DNA of 64,000 bases from Actinomycetes bacterium (GTDB lineage: Bacteria; Actinomycetota; Actinomycetes; Nanopelagicales; Nanopelagicaceae), in assembly GCA_014190155.1 (NCBI GenBank), contig BJFY01000001.1:62001-126000 (forward strand). The letters are read 5' to 3'. The notes beneath the pieces were generated by a model that was not told the DNA's origin, ran no database searches, and saw only the letters and a program-made list of their open reading frames with translations. Numbering within the stretch: the stretch's first letter is position 1; each line of letters begins with the position of its first letter. Shown in pieces: positions 45,635 to 54,978 of the stretch. The position numbers and the translations under genes were made by a program.

Positions 45635-46347
45635 TGTCCGCGCTATTAGAAGTTAAAAATCTTAAAGTCGGCTATGGCAAGATCATTGCTGTTAAGGACA
45701 TATCAATAACCGTTAATCAAGGTGAAATCGTTACCTTGATCGGCTCTAATGGAGCTGGCAAATCAACAACACTTCGCACTATTTCTGGACTTTTGAAACC
45801 AAAATCTGGTGAAATTCTTTTCGAAGGTAATCGAATTGATGGCAAAGAAGGCCACGAAGTTGTAAAGCTTGGAATATGCCAATCCCCAGAAGGTCGTCGA
45901 ATATTCCCGCGTATGACAGTTAGCGAGAATTTAGATCTTGGTGCATTCCTTCGAAGTGATAAAGATGCTGTCGCTGCCGATCGTGAGCGGGTATTGGATC
46001 TTTTCCCAAGACTTCGGGAACGCATTTCGCAACGTGCTGGAACCATGTCTGGTGGCGAACAACAAATGTTGGCGGTAAGCCGAGCCTTGATGGGTGCACC
46101 AAAGCTATTAATGTTAGATGAACCATCAATGGGTCTAGCCCCAGTACTCGTGGATATGATTTTTGAGACAATCACAAAAATTCGTGAACAAGGAATTACT
46201 ATTCTTTTGATCGAGCAGAATGCTGCGGCAGCTTTAGATATTGCCGATCGCGCTTATGTTTTGGAATCTGGCGCTATCAAGATGAGTGGTAAAGCTTCAG
46301 ATCTTGCAAAAGATCCTGCAGTTACAAAAGCTTATCTTGGCGGTTAA
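45634..46347 (+). CDS. livF: Branched-chain amino acid ABC transporter ATPase LivF
   Basis: Second ABC ATPase of the transporter. Walker A GSNGAGKSTTLR (about residues 37-48), Q-loop with GICQSPEGRRIFPRMTV (LivF mark), signature TMSGGEQQMLAVSRAL, Walker B LLMLDEPSMGLAP, switch LLIEQNAAAAL. 237 aa is normal. Last gene of the liv operon; it meets a convergent thioesterase gene three bases after its stop, with no room for its own terminator. Confidence 0.96.
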   Translation: MSALLEVKNLKVGYGKIIAVKDISITVNQGEIVTLIGSNGAGKSTTLRTISGLLKPKSGEILFEGNRIDGKEGHEVVKLGICQSPEGRRIFPRMTVSENLDLGAFLRSDKDAVAADRERVLDLFPRLRERISQRAGTMSGGEQQMLAVSRALMGAPKLLMLDEPSMGLAPVLVDMIFETITKIREQGITILLIEQNAAAALDIADRAYVLESGAIKMSGKASDLAKDPAVTKAYLGG

Positions 46348-46350
46348 AAC

Positions 46351-46767
46351 TTAACGCTTAGCAAGAATTAGATTTGTAATTCTGGCAGTGCAAGTTCGTT
46401 CACCTTTATCGTTAGTTATGACAATTTCGTGACAGCATAAAGTTTTTCCCAAAGTTATTGCGGTAGCTACGCCGGTAACAATGCCAGAAGTGGCTGATTT
46501 ATGATGGGTTGCGTTAACTTCAATGCCAACAATTCGGCGATCTGGTCCAGCATGTAACTGTGCCGCAATCGAACCTAAACTTTCAGCAAGTACAACGCTT
46601 GCACCACCATGCAATAAACCCATTGGTTGGGTGTTGCCCTCAACTGGCATTGTCCCGACCATCCGTTCAGGTGAAGCTTCAATAACTTCGATACCCATTT
46701 TTTCGCCGAGCGCGCCACGTCCTCGGACTTTTAAGAGTTCCATGTAATCATCTTTGTTGAATTCCAT
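46351..46767 (-). CDS. PaaI-type hotdog thioesterase
   Basis: Single hotdog-fold acyl-CoA thioesterase. The catalytic segment is GLLHGGASVVLAESLGSIAA (residues about 50-69), and VGIEVNATHHKSAT follows, as in PaaI/YbdB/MenI-type proteins. 138 aa is normal. From memory such a gene stands between the liv operon and polA in other actinobacteria. It is divergent from polA by 38 bases; TAGAAT six bases before its ATG predicts a leaderless message. The substrate is unknown (aromatic or 1,4-dihydroxy-2-naphthoyl-CoA are family precedents). Confidence 0.88.
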   Translation of the reverse strand: MEFNKDDYMELLKVRGRGALGEKMGIEVIEASPERMVGTMPVEGNTQPMGLLHGGASVVLAESLGSIAAQLHAGPDRRIVGIEVNATHHKSATSGIVTGVATAITLGKTLCCHEIVITNDKGERTCTARITNLILAKR

Positions 46768-46773
46768 GACGTC

Positions 46774-46779
46774 ATTCTA
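46774..46779 (-). promoter_or_regulatory. -10 box abutting the thioesterase start
   Basis: TAGAAT on the minus strand, six bases before the ATG at 46767. It sits 13 bases from the polA -10 box on the other strand, so the two promoters overlap within a 38-base gap. Confidence 0.5.
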
Positions 46780-46792
46780 GGCAATAACTCCA

Positions 46793-46798
46793 TAGAAT
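46793..46798 (+). promoter_or_regulatory. -10 box abutting the polA start
   Basis: TAGAAT, seven bases before the polA GTG at 46806. There is no ribosome site; leaderless translation is predicted. Its -35 region coincides with the divergent thioesterase -10 box and start. Confidence 0.5.
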
Positions 46799-46805
46799 CA
46801 CCGAT

Positions 46806-49406
46806 GTGAAGCCGCGTCTCTTATTACTAGATGGCCATTCGTTGGCTTATCGAGCCTTTTTCGCGCTACCAGCTGAGAATTTCACAACTTCTACTGGACA
46901 GCACACAAATGCGGTTTACGGATTTGCTTCAATGTTAATGAATTTAATTCGCGACGAACGGCCAACTCATATTGCAGTTGCCTTTGATGTTTCTCGCAAA
47001 ACTTTTAGAAGTGAAAAATTTCCAGAATATAAAGCGACTAGATCAGCCACGCCCGATGAATTTAAGTCCCAATCCGCATTCCTATATCAATTAGTTGATG
47101 CATTTGGGATAAAGCGTTTTGAATTAGCAGGATTTGAAGCCGACGATATTTTGGCAACCATATCCACTGCGGCAAAAACTGAAGGTTTTGAAGTATTGAT
47201 CTGTACTGGCGATCGGGATAGTTTCCAATTGGTGGATGGGGATGTAACTGTTTTATATCCCAAAAAGGGAGTTACTGAACTAGCACGAATGACACCTGCA
47301 GCGGTCACCGAAAAATATGGCTTAACGCCAGCGCAGTATCCAGATTTTGCAGCGCTGCGTGGCGACCCGAGTGATAATTTGCCATCAGTTCCTGGCGTAG
47401 GGGAGAAGACTGCAACTAAATGGATTCAGGAGTACGGATCCCTAGGTGAATTACTTGCAAAGGCAGATAAATTGGCTGGCAAAGTTGGTGAGTCATTGCG
47501 AGCGAGTATTGAAAGTGTGAAAACAAATCGGGAACTTACCCAATTACTTCATGATGTTCCGATTGATTTTAAAGTTGCTAATTTACTTTGGGAAGGACCG
47601 CACGAAACAGATATCTCTAAACTCTTTGACCACTTGGAGATCCGTACTTTAAAGGAACGCCTGAAAGCAATTGGTGTTTCAGCAAAGGATGCGCCAGTAA
47701 AAAGCGCCACGGTAACGACCATTTCAGTATTGCAGATTTCCAGTAGTGATTTAGAAAAGCTGATTGCAGAAGAATCTTTGCCAATTACGATCGCGGCATC
47801 ATATGCAGGTAACCAAATTCTAGAATATTCAGTTCAGCTATCGAGTGGTAAAACTCTCCATATCCAATCAAATGAAATGGGTAAATGGTTTCTAGATCCA
47901 AAAATTAAGAAAATAACCCATGGAGCAAAGCCGTTAGTTAGAGACTTCGGGATGCAAGGTTTGATCTTCGATACTGAGCTGGCCGCGTACTTGGTTAACC
48001 CAGGGACTAGATCGCTGGAACTAAGCGATTTGACGCAAAGGTATTTGGGTTTTGCAACTGATTCGCAAGGTGGCACTACCGCAGAGACGCTCTTTGATGA
48101 ATCTAATTTCGAACCTCGCTCTGCAAGTTGGATCGCAGATCTAGCGACAGTTCTAGAAAAAGATATGAAAGATCGGGAGTTGTTAAACCTATTTAACGAA
48201 ATGGAAATTCCAGTTCTAAATTTGCTCGCACAGATAGAAGCTTTAGGAATAGCGGTTGATGTTAAAAAATTGAAAGAACTTGAAACATTATTGCGAAATG
48301 ATGTAGAGCGTGAAACAGCTGCCGCCCATAAGGCCGCCGGTAAAGAATTTAACGTCGCATCGCCAAAGCAATTACAAGCAGTACTTTTCGAAGATTTAGG
48401 GCTACCAAAGACTAAGAAAATTAAAACTGGGTATACGACAGATGCTGACTCTTTAGATTGGCTCTTCACCAAAACTGCTCATCCGGTATTACAAAGTTTG
48501 TTGAGAATTCGGGAAGCCGGCAAGTTAAAAACCACAATTGAAGGACTACTTACTGCTACTGGAAAAGATGAGCGGATCCATACAACTTTTCAACAAACTG
48601 TTGCCGCAACCGGGCGTCTCTCCTCAACAGATCCAAATCTTCAAAATATTCCAGTACGTACTGAAGAGGGGCGAAAGATTAGAGATTGTTTTATTGCACA
48701 ATTCCCATTCGTTGATTTGATGACCGCTGATTACAGCCAGATTGAAATGCGAATAATGGCGCATCTTTCGAAAGATGCGAAATTACTTGAAGCTTTTCAT
48801 TCGGGCGAAGATTTGCACTCCACCGTGGCGTCCGAAGTTTTTGGAGTCCCACGAAGTGAAGTAGATGCCGAAATGCGTCGCAAAATTAAGGCGATGTCCT
48901 ATGGACTTGCTTACGGGTTATCATCCTTTGGACTCGCACAGCAATTAGATCTTTCGCCAACGGATGCTAGTGAATTGATGGCCCGTTATTTTGAGAGGTT
49001 TGGTGGGATACAAATTTATTTGAAGAGCGTTGTTGTCGAAGCCCGAGCTAAGGGGTATACCGAAACAATTATGGGACGCCGACGTTACCTTCCAGATTTG
49101 AATCAAGACAATAGGCAGCGGCGCGAGATTGCGGAACGGATGGCGCTTAATTCACCAATACAAGGTTCAGCTGCAGACATTATAAAAATTGCAATGTTAA
49201 ATGTAGGGAAAGCAATCGCCAAATCTGGAGTTAAATCTAGATTGCTATTGCAAGTACATGACGAATTAATTTGTGAGATTGCACCGGGCGAAGCTGAAAT
49301 TATAGAGAAGTTAGTTAGAACTGAGATGGGTAGCGCTTACCCGCTCAGCGCTCCACTAGAAGTAAATGTTGGTTTTGGTAAAACCTGGGATTCGGCCGCG
49401 CATTAG
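46806..49406 (+). CDS. polA: DNA polymerase I
   Basis: Repair and Okazaki-fragment polymerase. N-terminal 5' nuclease (residues 1-290: LLLDGHSLAYRAFFALP, AFEADDI-type motif GFEADDILATIS, GVGEKTATKWI). The middle 3'-5' exonuclease fold (about 300-480) looks inactive: the first DxE motif is absent around residues 320-335. The polymerase domain has TADYSQIEMRIMAHLS, the RRKIKAMSYGLAYG helix and QVHDELICE. 866 aa is slightly shorter than in Mycobacterium. The GTG start has no ribosome site. It converges on an MFS gene two bases past its stop. Confidence 0.97.
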   Translation: MKPRLLLLDGHSLAYRAFFALPAENFTTSTGQHTNAVYGFASMLMNLIRDERPTHIAVAFDVSRKTFRSEKFPEYKATRSATPDEFKSQSAFLYQLVDAFGIKRFELAGFEADDILATISTAAKTEGFEVLICTGDRDSFQLVDGDVTVLYPKKGVTELARMTPAAVTEKYGLTPAQYPDFAALRGDPSDNLPSVPGVGEKTATKWIQEYGSLGELLAKADKLAGKVGESLRASIESVKTNRELTQLLHDVPIDFKVANLLWEGPHETDISKLFDHLEIRTLKERLKAIGVSAKDAPVKSATVTTISVLQISSSDLEKLIAEESLPITIAASYAGNQILEYSVQLSSGKTLHIQSNEMGKWFLDPKIKKITHGAKPLVRDFGMQGLIFDTELAAYLVNPGTRSLELSDLTQRYLGFATDSQGGTTAETLFDESNFEPRSASWIADLATVLEKDMKDRELLNLFNEMEIPVLNLLAQIEALGIAVDVKKLKELETLLRNDVERETAAAHKAAGKEFNVASPKQLQAVLFEDLGLPKTKKIKTGYTTDADSLDWLFTKTAHPVLQSLLRIREAGKLKTTIEGLLTATGKDERIHTTFQQTVAATGRLSSTDPNLQNIPVRTEEGRKIRDCFIAQFPFVDLMTADYSQIEMRIMAHLSKDAKLLEAFHSGEDLHSTVASEVFGVPRSEVDAEMRRKIKAMSYGLAYGLSSFGLAQQLDLSPTDASELMARYFERFGGIQIYLKSVVVEARAKGYTETIMGRRRYLPDLNQDNRQRREIAERMALNSPIQGSAADIIKIAMLNVGKAIAKSGVKSRLLLQVHDELICEIAPGEAEIIEKLVRTEMGSAYPLSAPLEVNVGFGKTWDSAAH

Positions 49407-49408
49407 AG

Positions 49409-50635
49409 CTATTTATTTTTGTCAGCGTTATCTTCCATCGCATTTAAATCAGATTCATCAGAAGGTAATTCATTCGCTTGTACAAAATGTTTTTTCCCGG
49501 CAGTCAAAATTAAATAACCAATGAATACTGAGACGCTAGTCATTGCAAAACACCAGCGCGGCCCATAATTTTCAGCAATAAGACCTCCGATTGCTGATCC
49601 AATTGCAGTAAATGTTCCCTCTACCGTCCATAGCCAAGCAAGTGCTGATACGGCAGTGCCTTTAGGGCGAACCGCTTCAGTAACTTCCCAATAAAAAACT
49701 TGTTGCACACCTCCCACTAAGCCGATTAAGGCTGCAAGTAGGATTAGCGACCAGTCTGGATAAGCTAGTGATAACGGCGCTACTGAGATTACCCAGAATT
49801 TATATGTTACAAGAAAACCCTTTAGCGGCGAAAGTTTTCTCGAGATGGTGCCGGCGACTACGCCACCGAAAACATTAAATAACCCGAATACTGCAAAAAG
49901 TAAGGCCGCTCGCGAAGGAAGATTTTCTTGGGTAGTGAAAGCTGGTATTCCAATATTGAACGCGCCCCAACCTAGACCGATCACTACGCCTTCGAGCGCA
50001 AGTATTTGCATAGCGGGAACACGCCAAATTGGGAGCGTGTCAATTTCTTTCTTCTCTGGAATCCACTCACGCGAAATTTTTGTAAAAGCTATTGAAATTC
50101 CACCAATAAACATAAAGAGCGCGCATATTTGTAACGCAGAATTAGGTCGCGAACTTAAGGATAATGAAGTTGCAATTACTGGACCAAAGATTCCGGTCGT
50201 GCTAAGCACTGCAGTATCGAGCGCGTAGGCGGTACGCCATTGATCTTCTGGGAGCGCAATTCTCCAAAGTGGTCTGATTGATAAATTTATTGGTGGTGAA
50301 AACAACCCAAATAGAAAAGCCATAATAATTAATTGCTTGGTATTGGTTGCAGTGCTAAACCAAAAAATTGAAATTGCAAAAGCTGGAACCATGATTCGCA
50401 ACGGCCATTTCTGCCCGTATTTATCTATGAAAGCGCCACGCAAACCTGCGGTACCAGCTCCAGCAATTGAATTTGCTCCGATCGCTAAACCTGCTAACGC
50501 GATAGATCCAGTTTCGCGTTGAACTTTGAAGAATATTGAGAGCGAAATCATGCCGTAAGCGATTCGCGCGGGGAATGCGGCAATAATCAAGGTTCGCGCT
50601 GTCGGTACCCGCAAAAGCTCCAAATATCGACCCAT
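49409..50635 (-). CDS. MFS transporter
   Basis: Major facilitator superfamily protein with about twelve hydrophobic segments over 408 residues and a charged C-terminal tail ending NAMEDNADKNK. The loop after helix 2 reads AGLRGAFIDKYGQKWPLR, a version of the MFS 'G-x3-D-x-x-G-R' motif. Overall pattern recalls drug- or sugar-efflux type transporters, but no substrate can be assigned. TAGACT six bases before the ATG predicts a leaderless mRNA. A similar MFS gene stands near polA and rpsA in other actinobacteria, as far as I recall. Confidence 0.85.
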   Translation of the reverse strand: MGRYLELLRVPTARTLIIAAFPARIAYGMISLSIFFKVQRETGSIALAGLAIGANSIAGAGTAGLRGAFIDKYGQKWPLRIMVPAFAISIFWFSTATNTKQLIIMAFLFGLFSPPINLSIRPLWRIALPEDQWRTAYALDTAVLSTTGIFGPVIATSLSLSSRPNSALQICALFMFIGGISIAFTKISREWIPEKKEIDTLPIWRVPAMQILALEGVVIGLGWGAFNIGIPAFTTQENLPSRAALLFAVFGLFNVFGGVVAGTISRKLSPLKGFLVTYKFWVISVAPLSLAYPDWSLILLAALIGLVGGVQQVFYWEVTEAVRPKGTAVSALAWLWTVEGTFTAIGSAIGGLIAENYGPRWCFAMTSVSVFIGYLILTAGKKHFVQANELPSDESDLNAMEDNADKNK

Positions 50636-50641
50636 TTTTGG

Positions 50642-50647
50642 AGTCTA
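50642..50647 (-). promoter_or_regulatory. -10 box abutting the MFS start
   Basis: TAGACT on the minus strand, six bases before the ATG at 50635, with no ribosome site between. The rest of the 189-base gap (50648-50824) is the rpsA leader; I see no convincing rpsA -10/-35 pair, only TTGCAC and TAGGAA near 50720-50745 at 15-base spacing. Confidence 0.45.
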
Positions 50648-50824
50648 CCTAACCAATAGCTATGCGAATTGACCTAGGTGGCGCGGCTTAAGTAACCTTT
50701 GCCCTCGCTCACATCTCTTGCACTGACCTCGGACAGAGTAGGAAAGTGCCCAGTAAATCCAAAAGATTTTCTGGAGTCGGGTTGTGTGCATACCTACTAG
50801 TTTAAATTCCCCAATCGGAGCACC

Positions 50825-52198
50825 TTGAGTATTGCAAATGTAGCTATAAATGACATTGGATCAGCAGAAGATTTTCTCGCCGCAATCGAAGGCACAATCA
50901 AGAATTTTAATGATGGAGATTTAGTAACTGGAATAGTTGTCCAGGTAGATCGCGATGAAGTACTCCTAGACATTGGCTACAAAACCGAAGGTGTAATTCC
51001 ATCCCGCGAACTCTCTATCCGCCACGATCTTGATCCAAGCGAATTGGTAAAAGTTGGCGATCGTGTTGAAGCGTTAGTTCTGCAAAAGGAAGATAAAGAA
51101 GGACGCTTAATTCTTTCTAAGAAGCGCGCTCAATACGAAAAAGCATGGGGCGATATTGAAGGTAAGAAAGAACGTGACGAAGTTGTCGTCGGCACTGTTA
51201 TTGAAGTTGTTAAAGGTGGCTTGATCGTTGATATCGGCCTCCGTGGTTTCCTTCCTGCATCACTTGTTGAGATGCGCCGAGTCCGTGATTTAACACCATA
51301 CATTGGCCAACAAGTTGAGGCCCGAATTATCGAACTTGATAAGAACCGAAACAACGTTGTGCTTTCTCGTCGTGCATTTTTGGAACAGACCCAATCTGCA
51401 TCACGCACCACATTCCTTAATCAACTGCAAAAGGGTCAAGTACGAAGTGGCGTAATCTCATCTATCGTTAACTTTGGTGCCTTCGTTGATCTTGGTGGCG
51501 TAGATGGCTTGGTTCACGTTTCAGAGCTATCTTGGAAACATATCGATCATCCTGGTGAAGTTGTAGCAGTTGGCGATGAAGTTACAGTGGAAGTTCTAGA
51601 AGTAGATTTCGAAAGAGAACGTGTCTCACTTTCGCTTAAAGCTACTAAAGAAGATCCGTGGCAAGCATTTGCTCGCACCCACACCATCAACCAAGTTGTT
51701 CCTGGTGAAGTTACAAAGCTAGTGCCGTTTGGCGCCTTTATCCGAGTGTTCGATGGCATTGAAGGTTTAGTTCACATCTCCGAACTTGCCGAACGCCACG
51801 TAGAAATTCCAGAACAAGTTGTTCAAGTTGGCGATCAATTATTTGTAAAAATTATTGATATCGACTTAGAACGCCGCCGAATCTCGCTTTCACTAAAGCA
51901 AGCAAACGAAGGCCACGATATTGAGGTTGAAGCATTTGATCCAGCTCAATATGGAATGCCAGCTCGTTACGATGCCGCTGGAAACTTTATTTATCCTGAA
52001 GGTTTCAATGCTGCAAATCAAGAGTGGCAACCTGGTTTTGAATCTCAACGTGAAGAATGGGAGCGTCAATACGCTGAAGCCCAATCACGTTTCGTTGCGC
52101 ATAAGAAGCAAAAGTCTGAAGCGCAAGCAGCAGATGCTGCCGCAGTTGTTGCCGAACCGACAGCAGAAACCACAACTGAAGTAGTTGCTGCCGAATAG
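50825..52198 (+). CDS. rpsA: 30S ribosomal protein S1
   Basis: mRNA-binding ribosomal protein with four S1 (OB-fold) domains at about residues 33-105, 120-185, 203-272 and 290-358, the actinobacterial form (E. coli has six). Domain 3 has VRSGVISSIVNFGAFVDLGG and domain 4 VPGEVTKLVPFGAFIRVFDG. The C-terminus is rich in alanine, glutamate and threonine (ends EVVAAE). Length 457 aa. The TTG start at 50825 is set by CGGAG seven bases upstream. Codons are more biased than neighbours, as expected for a ribosomal protein. Followed by a strong terminator. Confidence 0.96.
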   Translation: MSIANVAINDIGSAEDFLAAIEGTIKNFNDGDLVTGIVVQVDRDEVLLDIGYKTEGVIPSRELSIRHDLDPSELVKVGDRVEALVLQKEDKEGRLILSKKRAQYEKAWGDIEGKKERDEVVVGTVIEVVKGGLIVDIGLRGFLPASLVEMRRVRDLTPYIGQQVEARIIELDKNRNNVVLSRRAFLEQTQSASRTTFLNQLQKGQVRSGVISSIVNFGAFVDLGGVDGLVHVSELSWKHIDHPGEVVAVGDEVTVEVLEVDFERERVSLSLKATKEDPWQAFARTHTINQVVPGEVTKLVPFGAFIRVFDGIEGLVHISELAERHVEIPEQVVQVGDQLFVKIIDIDLERRRISLSLKQANEGHDIEVEAFDPAQYGMPARYDAAGNFIYPEGFNAANQEWQPGFESQREEWERQYAEAQSRFVAHKKQKSEAQAADAAAVVAEPTAETTTEVVAAE

Positions 52199-52212
52199 TT
52201 CTACTAAGCGAG

Positions 52213-52252
52213 AGCCTCGGTACTTAACTTTGTATCGGGGCTTTTTCTTTTT
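52213..52252 (+). terminator. Rho-independent terminator of rpsA
   Basis: AGCCTCGGTAC (52213-52223) pairs with GTATCGGGGCT (52232-52242) over 11 pairs, two of them G-T, with an eight-base loop and a T-tract (TTTTTCTTTTT). It lies 15 bases after the rpsA stop. This is the clearest end-of-transcript terminator in the window. Confidence 0.93.
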
Positions 52253-52291
52253 AGTATGCCCCCTAAAGAGGCGTGGATTGACCGAGAAAGA

Positions 52292-52297
52292 TAGGCT
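52292..52297 (+). promoter_or_regulatory. -10 box abutting the coaE start
   Basis: TAGGCT, six bases before the coaE ATG at 52304, after the rpsA terminator. There is no ribosome site between, so a leaderless start of the coaE-uvrB-uvrA transcript is predicted. TTGACC lies upstream at 52278 but too close to act as its -35. Confidence 0.45.
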
Positions 52298-52303
52298 GAA
52301 GCA

Positions 52304-52906
52304 ATGTTGAAAGTAGCACTCACCGGCGGCATCGGCTCTGGTAAATCTTTGGTCGGAGAATATCTCGAAGAGTTAGGCGCAATAGTTTTCGATGCCGATC
52401 AACTCGCTCGAGATGTGGTTGAGCGCGGCACGACCGGTTTCAATCTCATTGTGGAGAGATTCGGGGATGAAATCCTCACCGAAGGCCAGATAAATCGTGG
52501 GAAATTAGGCGAAATAGTTTTTAACGATTCGAGCGCTCGAAAAGATTTGGAAGGAATCATTCACCCGTTAGTTAAAGAAGTTGGTGATGCAATTATTAAA
52601 TCTGCACCACCAAATGCTGTAGTTGTAAATCAAATCCCCTTGGTTTATGAGACTAACAGCGCTAATCGCTTTGATTTCATCGTGACAGTAGAAGCTCCAG
52701 AATCGCTCCGATATGAACGCTTAAGAGCCCGTGGCATGAAAGATTTTGAGATTGCAAAGCGGATTAGCGCACAAGCCTCTAGAAACGAACGGGTCAGCAT
52801 TTCTAACATAGTCTTAGAAAATGACGGAGATAAGGATGCGCTGCTTCGCAAAGTGGAAGCACTTTGGGAGAGCGAGCTTTCGCCTCGCGCAGTGCAGAGC
52901 GAATGA
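52304..52906 (+). CDS. coaE: Dephospho-CoA kinase
   Basis: P-loop kinase for the last step of coenzyme A synthesis. Walker A GGIGSGKS at residues 8-15, [16 protein letters not shown] (substrate site) at about 32-47, HPLVKE near 85, and the lid with RLRARG. 200 aa is a single-domain CoaE, without the C-terminal GrpB-like extension known in some actinobacteria. The stop overlaps uvrB (ATGA). Confidence 0.95.
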   Translation: MLKVALTGGIGSGKSLVGEYLEELGAIVFDADQLARDVVERGTTGFNLIVERFGDEILTEGQINRGKLGEIVFNDSSARKDLEGIIHPLVKEVGDAIIKSAPPNAVVVNQIPLVYETNSANRFDFIVTVEAPESLRYERLRARGMKDFEIAKRISAQASRNERVSISNIVLENDGDKDALLRKVEALWESELSPRAVQSE

Positions 52907-54978
52907 GCCAACGAAATTACATTCCAAAAGCTCTTAAACCATTTAAAGTAATAAGTGATTATGTGCCAGCGGGTGATCAGCCAGATGCAATTAATGAGCT
53001 GGTGGCAAGAATCGAACGTGGCGAAAAAGATATCGTCTTGCTTGGCGCAACCGGCACTGGAAAATCAGCAACAACAGCTTGGTTAGTAGAACGGCTCCAA
53101 CGGCCCACCTTAGTACTGGCACCAAATAAAACTTTAGCTGCGCAATTAGCTAATGAATTTAAGGAACTATTCCCAGAAAATGCAGTTGAATATTTTGTCT
53201 CCTATTACGACTACTACCAACCAGAAGCGTACGTGCCACAGACCGATACTTTTATCGAGAAAGATTCGTCGATAAATTCAGAAGTTGAACGCTTGCGCTA
53301 CTCCGCCACACACGCGCTACTTACTCGTCGTGATGTGATCGTGGTGGCCACGGTTTCCTGCATTTATGGTCTTGGCCATCCACAAGAATATTACGAGCGT
53401 ATGGTGTTACTAAAAGTGGGTGAAAGTATTGAGCGCAACAAATTATTACGACAATTTGTTGATATCCAATATAAAAGAAACGATATGGCATTCGAGCGCG
53501 GAAATTTTCGAGTGCGTGGAGACACCATCGAAATAATTCCAGTTTACGAGGAACTTGCGATTCGAATTGAAATGTTCGGCGATGAGATTGAGCGCTTAAC
53601 TACGCTGCATCCACTCACCGGTGAAATAATTAGTGATGTTCCAGAGATTTTGATATTCCCTGCGACACATTATGCGGCTGGTCCAGAAAAAATGAAGATA
53701 GCAATCGCAAATATCGAAGCTGAATTAGAAATTAAGCATAAAGAATTTGAAAAGCAAGGGAAACTATTAGAAGCCCAACGAATCCGGATGCGGACCACGT
53801 TCGATATCGAGATGATGCAGCAATTAGGTTTCTGTTCTGGAATCGAAAATTACTCACGTTTGATTGATGGGCGAGCGGCTGGTTCTGCACCTAGTTGTTT
53901 ATTAGATTACTTCCCCGAAGATTTTCTTTGCGTAATAGATGAATCACATATTACGGTGCCTCAAATTGGCGCTATGTATGAAGGTGATGCTTCTCGAAAG
54001 CGAACGCTCGTCGAGCACGGTTTTAGACTACCGAGCGCTATGGATAACCGACCGCTGCGATGGCCAGAATTCTTAGATCGTACTAAGCAGAAAATTTATC
54101 TCTCAGCCACGCCGGGTAAGTATGAGTTAGCTAAAACTGGTGGCGAATTCGTAGAACAAGTAATCCGACCTACTGGGTTGGTGGATCCGCAAATCATCAT
54201 CAAACCGATCAAAGGACAGATTGATGACTTGTTAAATGAAATCAGAATTCGGGCTGAAAAAAATGAGCGAGTTCTAGTAACTACTTTAACTAAGAAAATG
54301 TCTGAGGATTTAACGGATTACTTCACTGAAGCCAACGTGCGAGTTAGGTATCTACATTCGGAGGTAGACACTTTGCGCAGAGTTGAATTGCTCCGCGAAC
54401 TTAGGCTGGGTGAGTACGATGTTTTAATCGGTATCAACTTATTACGTGAAGGTTTGGATTTACCCGAAGTCTCATTAGTTGCGATTTTAGATGCCGATAA
54501 AGAAGGATTCTTACGCTCCACAACTTCGTTAATCCAAACAATTGGTCGTGCTGCTCGAAATGTTTCGGGTGAAGTCCATATGTATGCCGATAATTTAACG
54601 GATTCAATGAAGCGCGCTATTGATGAAACTAATCGCCGCCGCGAGAAACAAGTTTCATATAACAAAGAGCGCGGTGTTGATCCACAACCACTTAGAAAAC
54701 GAATCGCAGACATCACTGATTTAATTGCAAAAGAAAGTGACGATACCGATCAACTTCTTGCGGCTGGCAAAAAATCTTCGAGCGGTGGGGCTGGTGTTTA
54801 CGTAAAACACTTAGTGCCGTTGCCTAAACAGGAGCTGATGAACCTCATAGAATCGCTCACTGAACAGATGCGTAATTCTGCTAGCCAACTTCATTTTGAA
54901 TTAGCCGCTAGATTGCGTGATGAGATTGGTGATTTGAAGAAGGAACTTCGAAGCATGGATGACGCGGGGGTGAAATAA
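52903..54978 (+). CDS. uvrB: Excinuclease ABC subunit B
   Basis: DNA-damage verification helicase of nucleotide excision repair. Walker A GATGTGKS at residues 48-55, the beta-hairpin [16 protein letters not shown] box in [10 protein letters not shown], helicase motif VI in QTIGRAARN, and the C-terminal UVR motif that binds UvrC. ATG at 52903 (691 aa), overlapping the coaE stop, is chosen; the open frame to 52864 lies in coaE and adds unconserved residues. UvrA follows directly, with its TTG on the next base. Confidence 0.97.
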   Translation: MSQRNYIPKALKPFKVISDYVPAGDQPDAINELVARIERGEKDIVLLGATGTGKSATTAWLVERLQRPTLVLAPNKTLAAQLANEFKELFPENAVEYFVSYYDYYQPEAYVPQTDTFIEKDSSINSEVERLRYSATHALLTRRDVIVVATVSCIYGLGHPQEYYERMVLLKVGESIERNKLLRQFVDIQYKRNDMAFERGNFRVRGDTIEIIPVYEELAIRIEMFGDEIERLTTLHPLTGEIISDVPEILIFPATHYAAGPEKMKIAIANIEAELEIKHKEFEKQGKLLEAQRIRMRTTFDIEMMQQLGFCSGIENYSRLIDGRAAGSAPSCLLDYFPEDFLCVIDESHITVPQIGAMYEGDASRKRTLVEHGFRLPSAMDNRPLRWPEFLDRTKQKIYLSATPGKYELAKTGGEFVEQVIRPTGLVDPQIIIKPIKGQIDDLLNEIRIRAEKNERVLVTTLTKKMSEDLTDYFTEANVRVRYLHSEVDTLRRVELLRELRLGEYDVLIGINLLREGLDLPEVSLVAILDADKEGFLRSTTSLIQTIGRAARNVSGEVHMYADNLTDSMKRAIDETNRRREKQVSYNKERGVDPQPLRKRIADITDLIAKESDDTDQLLAAGKKSSSGGAGVYVKHLVPLPKQELMNLIESLTEQMRNSASQLHFELAARLRDEIGDLKKELRSMDDAGVK

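Noticed and set aside
47834-48472. 212-codon minus-strand frame inside polA
   Set aside because: Serine-rich shadow of polA; no independent support.
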